Assembly: GCF_002632585.1 (NCBI RefSeq)
Contig: NZ_NIBV01000001.1
Location: forward strand, 1,507,203 to 1,571,202
Reading direction: 5' to 3'
DNA length: 64,000 nt
Source of the DNA: Xenorhabdus szentirmaii DSM 16338
GTDB taxonomy: Bacteria > Pseudomonadota > Gammaproteobacteria > Enterobacterales > Enterobacteriaceae
Positions 8,063 through 16,852 of this stretch are shown one piece after another (within the stretch, counting starts at the first letter, position 1; every line of letters begins with the position of its first letter). Made by a program: the position numbers and the translations under genes. The notes under the pieces are model-generated. The model worked only from the letters and a program-made list of their open reading frames with translations. It ran no database searches and had not been told where the DNA came from.

Positions 8063-8983
8063 ATGACACATAGGAAATATAATCCCACTTGGGATGGCTA
8101 TATGGGGGATGTTTTAAGGGGGCATGTGGGGATTAATCAGCTAAAGCCTCAGCATGAATTTCTTGATGCCATTGGGCTAGAAAAAGTATTGAGGGATAAT
8201 ACCCAATATCACTTTGTTCTTACATTAGCGCAAGCCAAAAGTATTATTGAGGATATCAGTCCTAGCCATCCACAAAACCCAAGTTATGGAGAAGCATTTG
8301 CAAGAGGCTCGGAGGAAGAAAGCAAGAAAAAAAATCCAATGTCGTATGTATTTTCTGTCACAGATCCTATATCTGCTTATGCCGGAAATATTTATGATGC
8401 ACATGGGTTCTCTGAAGTTTGCAGAGAGTTTAGGAGATTAAGTATCACCGCGACAATACATGTGGGGGCAAATGGAAATAGGTATATTCACCTGTCAGGA
8501 TATGCTGGCCTCAGACAACGTATCATGGGTACACGATATCGTGCCAATCATCCTCAAATGTTAGCCATGGGAATAGGGCAACAGGGTCTTAATGCAAGTA
8601 TTATCAGCGGTGTTAGATTCAGCATCATCTTTTCTATTGGATATCGAGTGATAGAAAGTATTTTTAAGGATGAATATACGTTAGCCGATTTTATCGGAAA
8701 CATAACAATGGATATGGCTAAAACCGCTATTATCGCGACAGCCTCTTGGGCTGTAGGGTCAGTTTTAATTGCTACAGCCGCTTTAGGTGGTAGTATTATT
8801 GCCGTTGCCGGAATAGTTTTGCTTACTGGTTTTGCAGTAGCTTATGGTCTGGATTTTATTGATAAACAATATGGGCTAAGCGAAAAGGTAATAGCATTTT
8901 TAAAAGAAGAAATGAAAAGAAAGCCCAGAACACCGGAAGCAGACTCAAAATATATTTTTAATGCGATGGGAAAAATTAGGTGA
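8063..8983 (+). CDS. Putative membrane-acting toxin with hydrophobic C-terminal domain
   Basis: A 306-residue protein with no signal peptide. Residues 1-180 are polar and contain IHLSGYAGLRQRIMGTRYRA. The C-terminal part has a short hydrophobic segment (186-200) and a long hydrophobic hairpin (about 221-262) rich in Ala, Gly and Ile, ending GFAVAYGLDFIDKQYGLSEK. Hydrophobic hairpins of this type are seen in membrane-targeting toxins of polymorphic toxin and colicin-like systems. The next gene overlaps by 4 bp and encodes a DUF1240-like membrane protein, a classic immunity arrangement. GC content is lower than in the neighbouring head genes, so it is probably cargo. Toxin function is inferred; no enzymatic motif is seen. 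Confidence 0.6.
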   Translation: MTHRKYNPTWDGYMGDVLRGHVGINQLKPQHEFLDAIGLEKVLRDNTQYHFVLTLAQAKSIIEDISPSHPQNPSYGEAFARGSEEESKKKNPMSYVFSVTDPISAYAGNIYDAHGFSEVCREFRRLSITATIHVGANGNRYIHLSGYAGLRQRIMGTRYRANHPQMLAMGIGQQGLNASIISGVRFSIIFSIGYRVIESIFKDEYTLADFIGNITMDMAKTAIIATASWAVGSVLIATAALGGSIIAVAGIVLLTGFAVAYGLDFIDKQYGLSEKVIAFLKEEMKRKPRTPEADSKYIFNAMGKIR

Positions 8984-9375
8984 ATAGTAAATACTTTAAA
9001 GCATTAGGTACGCTACTACTATTATTATTTATGGCATTTATGATGAGCTTCGTTATTGATTCTGCTATTTCATTGATACTAATGAAAGATGATATAACAT
9101 TTTCTGGCACTGTAGTTATAGGTGTTATGTCTTCCCCTCTATTATTTTATTCTTTATCGGCCTCTATTTTTTTCTTTATCTTTGATAGATTACCTAAATT
9201 TAACAAGTTGATTGTTAATTACTTAAGTAAGTTGATGATTGCATCATTTATCATTAGTTTACCTATCTCTTTTTATGTGGGTTATAAGTTAAAAAATGAT
9301 GGCTATTTAACATGTGATAAAATATCGTGGATGTCACCAACAACTTACGTGAAAGATTTATCACTTTGTGAATGA
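8980..9375 (+). CDS. DUF1240-like inner-membrane protein, putative immunity
   Basis: A 131-residue protein with three hydrophobic segments (about 8-34, 44-68 and 84-102) and a short C-terminal tail with two cysteines (C112 and C130) in the pattern YLTCxxxxxxxxxxYVKDLxLC. That pattern is characteristic of DUF1240 proteins common in Xenorhabdus, Photorhabdus and relatives. It starts at a GTG that overlaps the toxin stop by 4 bp (GTGA), which implies coupled translation. A terminator follows at 9417-9437, so the two genes form their own transcription unit. It most likely protects the inner membrane against the upstream protein. Confidence 0.65.
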   Translation: MNSKYFKALGTLLLLLFMAFMMSFVIDSAISLILMKDDITFSGTVVIGVMSSPLLFYSLSASIFFFIFDRLPKFNKLIVNYLSKLMIASFIISLPISFYVGYKLKNDGYLTCDKISWMSPTTYVKDLSLCE

Positions 9376-9416
9376 AAATTTTTGTAAATATTTCGCACTC
9401 ATGTTTTCTCATGTTT

Positions 9417-9450
9417 AGCCTTTGAGTTTCAGAGGCTTTTTATTATTTTT
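9417..9450 (+). terminator. Rho-independent terminator after the toxin-immunity pair
   Basis: AGCCTTTGA (9417-9425) pairs with TCAGAGGCT (9429-9437), 8 of 9 positions, over a 3-nt loop, followed by a T-rich tract with two five-T runs. It isolates the toxin-immunity unit from the capsid gene. Confidence 0.75.
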
Positions 9451-9496
9451 CATGTTGTTAAATAGTGTTGATATATAACTACAACCACTAAAAAAC

Positions 9497-10648
9497 ATGA
9501 AAAAATTACTCGAATTACGCCAACAAAAATCCGATTTAACCTATCAAATGCGTTCGCTGCTCACCAAAGCGGAAGACGAAAAGCGCCCACTCAATACCGA
9601 TGAAGCCAAACAGTTCCACGAACTGCGCAGCCAGTCCGACACGTTGAATACTGAAATTGCCCGTTATGAGGCTTTGGTTGATGAAGAACGCCGTCAGGCA
9701 AAAAAACAGCCAGCCAGTGAAACATTCAGCAATGACGAATTGCGCCACTACATCGTGACGGGCGAAACCCGCACCTTGTCTACGGCGGTTTCCTCAGACG
9801 GTGGCTATACCGTTATCCCTGAGCTGAACAAACAAATCATGCAACAACTAATTGATGAGTCAGTTATGCGCCGGATCTGTACAATGAAAACCACACACGG
9901 CAATGAATATAAACAACTTGCTTCGGTCGGGGGCGCAGCTGTAGACCACGGGGAAGAAGGCAAGGCACATAGTGAGACTGCCACGCCAAAAATGGAAGAA
10001 GTCAGTATCAAACTATTCCCCATCTACGCTTATCCGAAGACTACTCAAGAGGTTATCGATTTTAGTGATGTCGATATCTTGGGCTGGCTGACCTCAGAGA
10101 TTGCAGACACCTTTGTCGATACCGAAGAAACGGATCTCGTCAACGGTGACGGCAATAAAAAATCCAAAGGCTTTTTGTCTTATCCCCGTGATACCCAAGC
10201 CGACAAAATTCGCGTATTTGGCACATTGCAAAAGCTGGAAGTAACCGCACTTTCCACCGATAGCCTGATTGACCTGAAATTCTTGCTCAAGAACAAATAC
10301 CGTAAAAATGCTGTCCGGGTGATGAACTCCGGCACCGCTGCTCAGGTGCAGAAACTGAAAAACGGCAATGGTGATTATATCTGGCGGGAACGTTTACAGG
10401 CGGGTGATCCCGATATGCTGCTGGGCTTGCCTGTCCACTATCTCGAATTTATGCCGGAAGGTGTGATCGGTCTGGGTGACTTCAAACGGGGCTATTTTAT
10501 TGTTGACCATGAAACGGGCATTCGTACTCGTCCTGACAATATCACCGAGCCGGGATTTTATAAGGTACATACCGATAAATATCTGGGTGGCGGGCTGGTG
10601 GATCCCAACGCAATTAAGGTACTGGAAGTGAAAGCGTCCAGCAACTAA
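9497..10648 (+). CDS. HK97-family major capsid protein
   Basis: A 383-residue protein with an N-terminal delta-like coiled-coil domain (about 1-72, with heptad-rich KLLELRQQKSDLTYQM) that would be removed by the prohead protease. The mature capsid fold begins near residue 95 (TLSTAVSSDGGYTVIPE). The C-terminal part includes GDFKRGYFIVDH, typical of HK97 gp5-like proteins. The frame is intact. Upstream sequence lacks a strong Shine-Dalgarno. It is first of the head genes, in the opposite order to HK97 itself, where capsid comes last; this order is what capsid-forming satellites show. Confidence 0.9.
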   Translation: MKKLLELRQQKSDLTYQMRSLLTKAEDEKRPLNTDEAKQFHELRSQSDTLNTEIARYEALVDEERRQAKKQPASETFSNDELRHYIVTGETRTLSTAVSSDGGYTVIPELNKQIMQQLIDESVMRRICTMKTTHGNEYKQLASVGGAAVDHGEEGKAHSETATPKMEEVSIKLFPIYAYPKTTQEVIDFSDVDILGWLTSEIADTFVDTEETDLVNGDGNKKSKGFLSYPRDTQADKIRVFGTLQKLEVTALSTDSLIDLKFLLKNKYRKNAVRVMNSGTAAQVQKLKNGNGDYIWRERLQAGDPDMLLGLPVHYLEFMPEGVIGLGDFKRGYFIVDHETGIRTRPDNITEPGFYKVHTDKYLGGGLVDPNAIKVLEVKASSN

Positions 10649-10692
10649 GCAGGAGGGGTATTGCGCCCCTCTCCAAGCCTTGGAGTCCATCA

Positions 10693-11241
10693 ATGAAGCA
10701 TGATTTTGAAATCCGTACAACAACATTGTCTGCCCGTGATAAGACGCTGACAGGCTATGTGATTAAGTGGAACAGCCGATCACACGTGCTGTGGGATGAG
10801 TTTATCGAACAGTTCGTACCAAACGCGTTTAACGCCAGTTTAGCGACAGGAGCTGATATCAGGGCATTGTATGAGCATGATCCGATGAACCTGTTAGGCC
10901 GTACCACATCCGGTACGTTGCAGCTTGCCGAAGATGCCACCGGATTACGTTTCGAATTAACGCCGCCAGATACCCAATTGGGGCACGATGTATTAACACT
11001 GGTTGCACGCGGGGATATACAAGGCATGTCCTTTGGTTTTCGTGCCATTAAAGATCAGTGGGATACCAGTCAGACACCTTATATCAGAACCGTGTTGGAG
11101 GCTGAATTACGGGAAATCACCATAACCAGCTTACCTGCCTATCTTGAAAGTGGCGTTGAAATTGCCAAGCGTTCATTGAATGCCGCTAAACCCTGCCTTG
11201 TGGATTTGCGTCATTACTGGCTGCAACTGTCTGAGGTGTAA
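10693..11241 (+). CDS. HK97-family prohead protease
   Basis: A 182-residue serine protease (family U35/S78). Candidate catalytic residues are His62 in ALYEHDPMNLLGR, Ser113 in GMSFGF and the acidic residue near 138-141 in AELREITITS. It would cleave the capsid delta domain during head maturation. The frame is intact and begins 44 bp after the capsid stop; a GGAG-containing ribosome-binding site precedes it. Its stop overlaps the portal start by one base (TAATG). Confidence 0.9.
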   Translation: MKHDFEIRTTTLSARDKTLTGYVIKWNSRSHVLWDEFIEQFVPNAFNASLATGADIRALYEHDPMNLLGRTTSGTLQLAEDATGLRFELTPPDTQLGHDVLTLVARGDIQGMSFGFRAIKDQWDTSQTPYIRTVLEAELREITITSLPAYLESGVEIAKRSLNAAKPCLVDLRHYWLQLSEV

Positions 11242-11946
11242 TGATGTGGCCTTTTACACGAAAACCCCCTGAAACCCGCAGCATAACGCTGGATGAATGC
11301 AGGCATGGCTAATACCAAATCGGGCGAGCATGTTTCTCCGTCTACAGCGGAAGGTTTACCCGCAGTGATGAACGCTGTCACGGTGATTAGTGAAGCGGTG
11401 GCTTCCATGCCTTGCTACCTCTATCGGGTTCAACACCAGAACGGCAAAGAATCCCGCGAATGGCTGAGTGATCACCCCGTTGATTATCTGCTGAATGAGT
11501 GCCCGAATGACTGCCAGACACCGTATCAGTTCAAAAGAACTCTGATGCGTCATTGCCTGCTGAATGGCAATGCGTATGCGGTGATTGTTTGGGGACGGGA
11601 TGGGCAGCCACAGTCATTACACCCTTACCCGCCGTCAGCAGTCGTACCACAACGATTATCCGATCATCGGTTCGCGTATACCATCACCGAGCCTTATAGC
11701 GGCAAGGTCAAAACCTACCTACAAGAAGAAGTGTTACATCTGCGCTATGCCACCGACGATGGATTTTTGGGGCGTTCTCCTGTCACCGTTTGCCGTGAAA
11801 CACTGGGTTTGGGGCTGGCACAACAGTGCCACAGCGCAAGTATCATGAGAGACGGTATGATGGCGGCGGGTGTGATTAAAGCACCTGACTGGCTGGACGG
11901 AATCAAGGGAAGCAAGACATTGGAAGCTGTGGTCTGTCTATCGTGA
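11241..11946 (+). pseudogene. Phage portal protein, frameshifted and truncated
   Basis: The natural start (ATG at 11241, giving MMWPFTRKPPETRS) runs into a stop after 23 codons. The body resumes in another frame at about 11293 with MANTKSGEHVSPSTAEGLPA, then AVTVISEAVASMPCYLYR and TPYQFKRTLMRHCLLNGNAY, which are typical HK97-type portal regions. It stops at 11946 after about 240 residues instead of roughly 400, so the C-terminal crown region is lost. A non-functional portal would prevent packaging. Confidence 0.85.
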
Positions 11947-11961
11947 TGTGGGCGTTTACTG

Positions 11962-12417
11962 ATGCCGTGGCAACCGTTGAAACGTTGTAGCTATCCGCAC
12001 TGTCGCGAGCGAGTGAAATCAGGCCGATGCGAGTGCGAGCAACACCAGCGAGAAGCCAGACGCCAGCAGGATAAGCAACGCGGCACCCGAATCCAGCGAG
12101 GTTACAGCAATCGATGGGGACGCTATCGGCTGCACTACCTGAAAGCCAACCCGTTATGTGCCCATTGTTTACAGCAGGGTATTTACACACCTGCAATCAT
12201 TGTGGATCACATTATCCCGATACAGGGTGACGCTGATGTGCTGTTCTGTCCTGCATCGAACCATCAAGCGTTATGCCAGACCTGCCATAACCGTAAGACC
12301 GTGCAGACTGACCCCATCACCAGAGCGAAGCGCAAGCAGAGGATTTATCGGCAGCAGGAAACTGAAGCTGTAAAGTATCGTGACTGGTTAACAAAAAATA
12401 ATCACTCAATGAAATAA
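11962..12417 (+). CDS. HNH endonuclease of the packaging module
   Basis: A 151-residue protein with an N-terminal zinc-binding cluster (CSYPHC, then CECEQH) and a C-terminal HNH nuclease core: LCAHCLQQG, then the catalytic DHIIPIQGD, then NHQALCQTCHNRKT. Small HNH proteins next to terminase genes assist cleavage of concatemeric DNA in HK97-like phages and satellites. The frame is intact, starts 15 bp after the portal remnant, and precedes the terminase genes, as in capsid-forming islands. Confidence 0.85.
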   Translation: MPWQPLKRCSYPHCRERVKSGRCECEQHQREARRQQDKQRGTRIQRGYSNRWGRYRLHYLKANPLCAHCLQQGIYTPAIIVDHIIPIQGDADVLFCPASNHQALCQTCHNRKTVQTDPITRAKRKQRIYRQQETEAVKYRDWLTKNNHSMK

Positions 12418-12526
12418 CGAGGTGGGGGTATCAAAAATGACAAATGTCCTTTCCAGCGGAACCGCCCCCTCCTTCAATTTTTACGCACGGCAATTTTTTT
12501 GAAAATAAAACGACAAGGAAAAAATC

Positions 12527-12880
12527 ATGACAAGAGCGCCAAAACCGCCAACTTACCTTAATGATATCGCTGCCAGTCAATGGAAGGCTAAAGGTAAAAT
12601 TTTAAGTGAGCGGGAAGACCTGAACGCCGCTGACTGGAACAATCTAGAACTCTATTGCGTGAACTATGCCATTTACCGAAAAGCGGTGGCAGACCTTGAT
12701 ATCAGGGGATTTAGTATCATTAATAGTCAGGGCAGCGAGAGCCGAAATCCGTCATTAAGTGCCAAAGCCGATGCCGAAAAAATCATGATAAAAATGTCAT
12801 CATTGTTGGGTTTTGATCCCGTATCACGGCGTAAAAATCCGGTGGAAACTGAGGAAGAAGACGAGCTGGATCGCCTATGA
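12527..12880 (+). CDS. Terminase small subunit, P27 family
   Basis: A 117-residue protein beginning MTRAPKPPTYLNDIAASQWK, with YRKAVADLDIRGFSIINSQGSESRNP, the helical pattern of P27-family small terminases. It recognises the packaging site and recruits the large subunit. The frame is intact. Its stop overlaps the large-subunit start (ATGA), so the two would be translationally coupled. An A/G-rich ribosome-binding sequence precedes the start. Confidence 0.9.
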   Translation: MTRAPKPPTYLNDIAASQWKAKGKILSEREDLNAADWNNLELYCVNYAIYRKAVADLDIRGFSIINSQGSESRNPSLSAKADAEKIMIKMSSLLGFDPVSRRKNPVETEEEDELDRL

Positions 12881-14540
12881 ATGCTTGGGAACAGTACGCT
12901 TTTGATATCGAAAACGGTAAAATTCCGGCCTGTAAGCGTGTAAAACAAGCCGTAAAACGCTACCTTAACGACCTGAATAACCCGCTTTATGTGTTTGATT
13001 CGGCAGTGGTCGAGCGTTTTATTGCCTTTTCCCGTGTCTGTCCGCATGTCAAAGGCCACTTGCGCGGTAAGCCCATCATGCTTGAGCCGTGGTAACAATT
13101 CGCCTTTGCTAACCTGTTCGGCTTCAAAGTCAAAGCGACCGGACGGCGAAAATATCGCAGTGCTTATATTCAGGTGCCGCGCAAAAATGCAAAATCTACC
13201 GTTGCCGCAATTTTGGCTAACTGGTTCTTGGTGATGGAACAAGGGCAGCAGGATATTTACACCGCCGCCGTCAGTCGTGATCAGGCGCGTATCGTGTTTG
13301 ATGATGCCCGCCAGATGAGCTTGTTATCAAAGCCCTTGAAAAAACGGGTAACTATCCAGCAACACAAAGTCACCTATCCCAAAAACAACAGCCTGTTAAA
13401 ACCACTGGCAGCCAAAGCCGCTACGATTGAGGGCACAAATCCCAGTTTGGCGATTGTCGATGAATATCATTTACACCCTGATAATGTGGTTTACTCTGCA
13501 CTTGAGCTGGGGATGGGCGCACGCCCCGAAGGTATCCTGTTTGCCATTACCACAGCGGGCAGTAACGTTATTTCAGCCTGTAAACAGCATTATGATTATT
13601 GCTGTCAGATACTCTGGATGGCGAAGAACAAAACGAATCCCTGTTCGCCCTGATTTACGAACTGGACGACGAGAACGAGATTGATGATGAAGCTCTTTGG
13701 ATAAAAGCTAACCCTAATCTTGATGTATCGGTAGACGGTGCAGCCTTACATGACACTATCCAGAAAGCGCGGGGCATTCCCTCCCAATGGACGGAGATGT
13801 TAACCAAACGCTTTAATATCTGGTGTCAGGGCGAAACCCCGTGGATGGGGGAAGGCGCATGGAAAGCCTGCCAGAGTGATTATGATGAAGAAGATCTTAA
13901 AGGACTGGAGTGTTACGCTGGACTGGATTTATCTTCAACAGGTGATATCACCAGCATTTGTTACACGTTCCCCGTGGATAATGAACTGTTAGTACTGACC
14001 CGCCATTACCTGCCCGAAGCCCAGTTACAAAACCCAGCCAACAAGAATCGGGCGGTTTATCATCAATGGGTACAAGTAGGCTGGATACGCACCACAGCAG
14101 GCGACTGCATTGATTATGATCGTATCCGTGATGATATTCTCAACGACAGTCAGCAGTTTGATATTAAGCTGGTGGGCTTTGATACATGGAATGCCACTCA
14201 CTTAAGAACGCAACTACAAGGCGCTGGGCTGGACGTTGAGCCGTTCCCGCAAACTTATATGCGCTTTAGCCCTGTGGCAAAATTTGCCGAGGTATTCGTA
14301 AATCGTAAGGTCATTCGTCACAATGGCGATCCGGTGCTCATGTGGGCAATGTCCAATGTGGTGATGGAAATTGACGCGAATGCCAATATCAAACCGAATA
14401 AGAAGAAATCAGCAAATAAAATCGATCCCGCAATTGCATTCCTGATGAGTTTTGGCACATGGCAGATTGAGCATGAAGAATTTGCATTTACAATAAGTGA
14501 GGAACAACAGAAGCGATTGGCCTTATTTGATGGAATATAA
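12877..14540 (+). pseudogene. Terminase large subunit, one nonsense codon and one frameshift
   Basis: Nearly full length (about 554 codons) but broken twice. A TAA at 13093-13095 replaces what should be a Gln codon in the sequence EPW-Q-QFAFANLFGF. A frame change lies near 13600, between the segments ending HYDYCCQ and beginning DTLDGEEQNES. The ATPase parts are visible: the P-loop-like region VPRKNAKST and Walker B LAIVDEYH. The nuclease parts GLDLSSTGDITS and LVGFDTWNA are also visible. Both lesions are single-base changes, so the inactivation looks recent. Confidence 0.9.
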
Positions 14541-14996
14541 GTAATATACTCATTTAACTTCAAGGTGCTGGTTTTTTAAATTAATATTAAAAATCAACAA
14601 GATGAATTATATCCTCTCATGCATTTTCAAGTTTAATGCGTATATATTAAAATTGTGGTTGTTTTAATTATTATGAAAATAAAAATACAATCGTCACTAT
14701 TTCAACTTGAAATTGATTGATTGGGGAATTAATTAGTTAGAATTGAATAGTATAAATAAAATATATGATAAATAATTACTGGTGATGATGTGACATTTGT
14801 TATGTTTTTCTGGTATATAAGTATGCAGCTTTGGTATGTATGTATTTTTCATGAACATGTAAGAATTAATCAGGCGTAAAATAGTTGTATTTTTTTTTTA
14901 TATAGTTAATACTAATCAAAGAACCCTGATTCCCGAGCTTCTTGTTGTACGACAAGCGGCGCTCTTAAGGAAGATGGGTTTTTTTTTGGAGTTTTT
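14541..14996. other. AT-rich leader of the DUF3800 gene with a hairpin
   Basis: About 455 bp, strongly AT-rich and non-coding. Near its end (14936-14970) the sequence GAGCTTCTTGTTGTACGACA and following bases can fold into a stem (CTTGT with ACAAG, flanked by GAGC with GCTC), followed by a nine-T run just before the DUF3800 start. It could be a leader terminator or a regulatory hairpin. Confidence 0.4.
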
Positions 14997-15884
14997 ATGG
15001 CTAAATATCAAATATTTGCAGATGAAGCATGGACACACGGAACTCCTCCACCAAATAGGTATCATTGTTTTTTTGGCGGGATAATGGGATTGGAGTCCAA
15101 TATTGATAGTCTGCAAACAGCTTTAATGAGAGTAAGAACACGTTTTGATATATTACAGGAAGTTAAGTGGTCTAATGTATCCCCAAAAAATGAATTATAC
15201 TACATTGCCCTAATTGATTGTCTCAAGCATTATATATTGAATAATGATATCAAATATAGACAAATGTTTAGAGATAGATCTTTTCATGTTGCTCAAACGG
15301 AACAAGAATCTGAGTTAGATGTACAGTTCAAGCTGTACTACCAATATATTAAGAATATCTTTGGCATAAAGCATTTACCACAAGATCCAAACGGAACTGA
15401 AATATTAATCAGACTTGATGGCCATTCCAGCGAAAAACACAAAAATAAACTTAAGCAATTTGTGGAAGATCTACCAAGATTCTTTGATAGAAACGATATT
15501 ACCCTAAATGTAACGTATGAAAATAGTTCACATTCTTTGAGGTTACAAGTTTGTGACCTTATGATGGGAGCTGCTGGATATTATGGTAATAAATTTCATT
15601 GTCGTAGAGAAGGTGGTCGACGTGGAATGACAAAAAAACAAAAAATCAAATTAAAAGTAGCAAAGCATATTTATACTGCTCTGAGGGATATTGATGCACA
15701 AGCTCGTGGTTCAAAAGCCTTTAACTGGTTTGAATCTACAGGTATGGATGGAGCTGCTATTAATCATTTTAATCATAAAATAAGAATATGGAAGTTTATA
15801 CCTGAAAAGCATGTCATTAATAGAGGTTGGCATAATGACAATTTGGATAATCAAGGTCGATTCATTAGAGATAATTTTGATTGA
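14997..15884 (+). CDS. DUF3800 domain protein, probable cargo gene
   Basis: A 295-residue protein that opens with KYQIFADEAWTHG, the FxDE(A/S) start typical of DUF3800, a family with a ribonuclease H-like fold. Other acidic positions expected for metal binding appear in IRLDGHSSEKHK (about 138-150) and LRLQVCDLMMGA (about 182-193). DUF3800 genes are frequent in phage satellites and in hotspots that also hold defence genes; no activity is established for this one. It is intact, AT-rich compared with the head genes, and placed between terminase and attR, where satellites carry accessory cargo. A GGAG ribosome-binding site precedes the ATG. Confidence 0.75.
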   Translation: MAKYQIFADEAWTHGTPPPNRYHCFFGGIMGLESNIDSLQTALMRVRTRFDILQEVKWSNVSPKNELYYIALIDCLKHYILNNDIKYRQMFRDRSFHVAQTEQESELDVQFKLYYQYIKNIFGIKHLPQDPNGTEILIRLDGHSSEKHKNKLKQFVEDLPRFFDRNDITLNVTYENSSHSLRLQVCDLMMGAAGYYGNKFHCRREGGRRGMTKKQKIKLKVAKHIYTALRDIDAQARGSKAFNWFESTGMDGAAINHFNHKIRIWKFIPEKHVINRGWHNDNLDNQGRFIRDNFD

Positions 15885-16224
15885 TATCACTATCGATTGT
15901 CTTTAATTAATTTCATTAGATTATTATTAAGTATAAATAGAAAATGAACATTATATATTAAGGACATAGTATATTTTTAATTTTATCTGTAATAACTTCT
16001 TCATTCGTCTAAACCTCCTTTTATAGGGTCAGAACATTTAATGTACTGACCTTTAATTGTGTTACTAATGTGTTTTAGCGTATGCCAAGTAGAGAATGAA
16101 GAGTTTGCTTTTACTTTAAGCTAAAAATAGTAACAGTGTCGAACATATTTTGGAATATAACGCAAAAAGTTAAGCGGTTATACGAGTTTGCTTATTGAGT
16201 CAGATAAACCAATCAGTTAAAGTA
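15885..16224. other. Non-coding region between the DUF3800 gene and the C4-like RNA
   Basis: About 340 bp without a gene. GGTCAG (16027-16032) and CTGACC (16045-16050) can pair as a hairpin, possibly a terminator of the DUF3800 gene. The promoter of the downstream RNA and regulator should lie in the last 100 bp but is not identified. Confidence 0.4.
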
Positions 16225-16225
16225 G

Positions 16226-16306
16226 CCCCGCCATTGGCAAAATCCAATGGTCAAGGATTCTCACCCTTGTAAAGAGCTATCCACTGGTAGGAAATTTCTA
16301 CCAGTG
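16226..16306 (+). ncRNA. C4/CI-like antisense immunity RNA (candidate)
   Basis: Three short hairpins follow each other: CCATTGG/CCAATGG (16231-16250), CAAGG/CCTTG with loop ATTCTCAC (16252-16269), and ACTGGTAG/CTACCAGT (16283-16305). Segments of this RNA are exactly complementary to segments just downstream: CCGCCATTG with CAATGGCGG (16325-16333), GAGCTATC with GATAGCTC (16366-16373), TTCTCAC with GTGAGAA (16380-16386). This RNA-plus-target layout is the design of the phage P1 C4 and satellite P4 CI antisense RNAs, which shut off downstream genes. The identity is inferred from structure and element type. Confidence 0.6.
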
Positions 16307-16324
16307 TGTCTGCTATCGCCCTTT

Positions 16325-16400
16325 CAATGGCGGTTCAGGCGGGGGAGGCTTCGGCCTCGCTGGAAGATAGCTCCCAGTTGTGAGAACCCTGTCTGGATCG
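16325..16400 (+). promoter_or_regulatory. Target leader of the C4-like RNA, with a UUCG hairpin
   Basis: The segment holds the complements of the three C4-like RNA regions. Between them is a strong hairpin, GAGGC-TTCG-GCCTC (16345-16358), with a UUCG tetraloop. It lies immediately upstream of the Ner-like gene, so pairing with the antisense RNA could switch its leader between readthrough and termination. Confidence 0.5.
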
Positions 16401-16437
16401 CCACCATCAATATAAATTAATGGAAGGGGTAGCAGGA

Positions 16438-16701
16438 ATGAATAACGTTAGAAATGACTGGCATCAAGCCGATATTATTGCTGCATTACGTAAGCGCGGT
16501 ACAACCTTAGCGGCTGTTTCCCGTGAAGCTGGACTCAGTTCATCAACATTAGCGAATACACTTTCTCGCCCGTGGCCTAAAGGCGAATGGATTATCGCTA
16601 ACTACCTCGAAATACATCCCTCTGAAATCTGGCCTAGCCGCTACTTTGATTCGAATGGTCAACCCATTGAGCGTAAAGTGCGCGACAAGCCGCAGGAATA
16701 A
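16438..16701 (+). CDS. Ner/Nlp-family DNA-binding regulator
   Basis: From the ATG at 16438 the product has 87 residues. It has the Ner family signature: DWHQADIIAALRKRGTTLAA at the start of the helix-turn-helix, then GLSSSTLANTLSRPWPKGEW and HPSEIWPSRYFD. Ner represses early transcription in phage Mu, and Nlp/SfsB are chromosomal relatives. An upstream in-frame ATG at 16420 exists, but the GCAGG ribosome-binding sequence favours 16438. It is the last gene before attR and lies directly behind the C4-like RNA region, so it is probably part of the element's control circuit. Confidence 0.85.
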   Translation: MNNVRNDWHQADIIAALRKRGTTLAAVSREAGLSSSTLANTLSRPWPKGEWIIANYLEIHPSEIWPSRYFDSNGQPIERKVRDKPQE

Positions 16702-16850
16702 TCATCCATCTGTTTGTTATTTATCTAGGCATCTTAATGTTCAGGGAATGTGATAAGTGTCACAGAGGGAAATACGAGAACGCTTCATTACCGTAGCGGT
16801 GTTAATCGGTTATACCTCACGCTATTGCCAGAAGGTATCCTATGGGTATC
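16702..16850. promoter_or_regulatory. Right-end region with candidate integrase arm repeats
   Basis: GGTATCCTATGGGTATCCTA at 16834-16853 holds two GGTATCCTA-type words in direct orientation and matches the left-end copy at 4726-4745 closely. No gene is seen in this short stretch. The shared repeats suggest integrase or excisionase binding sites. Confidence 0.5.
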
Positions 16851-16852
16851 CT

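Noticed and set aside
13093-13095. Stop codon in TerL as a programmed event
   Set aside because: A separate frameshift near 13600 and broken portal and integrase genes make simple decay the better explanation.
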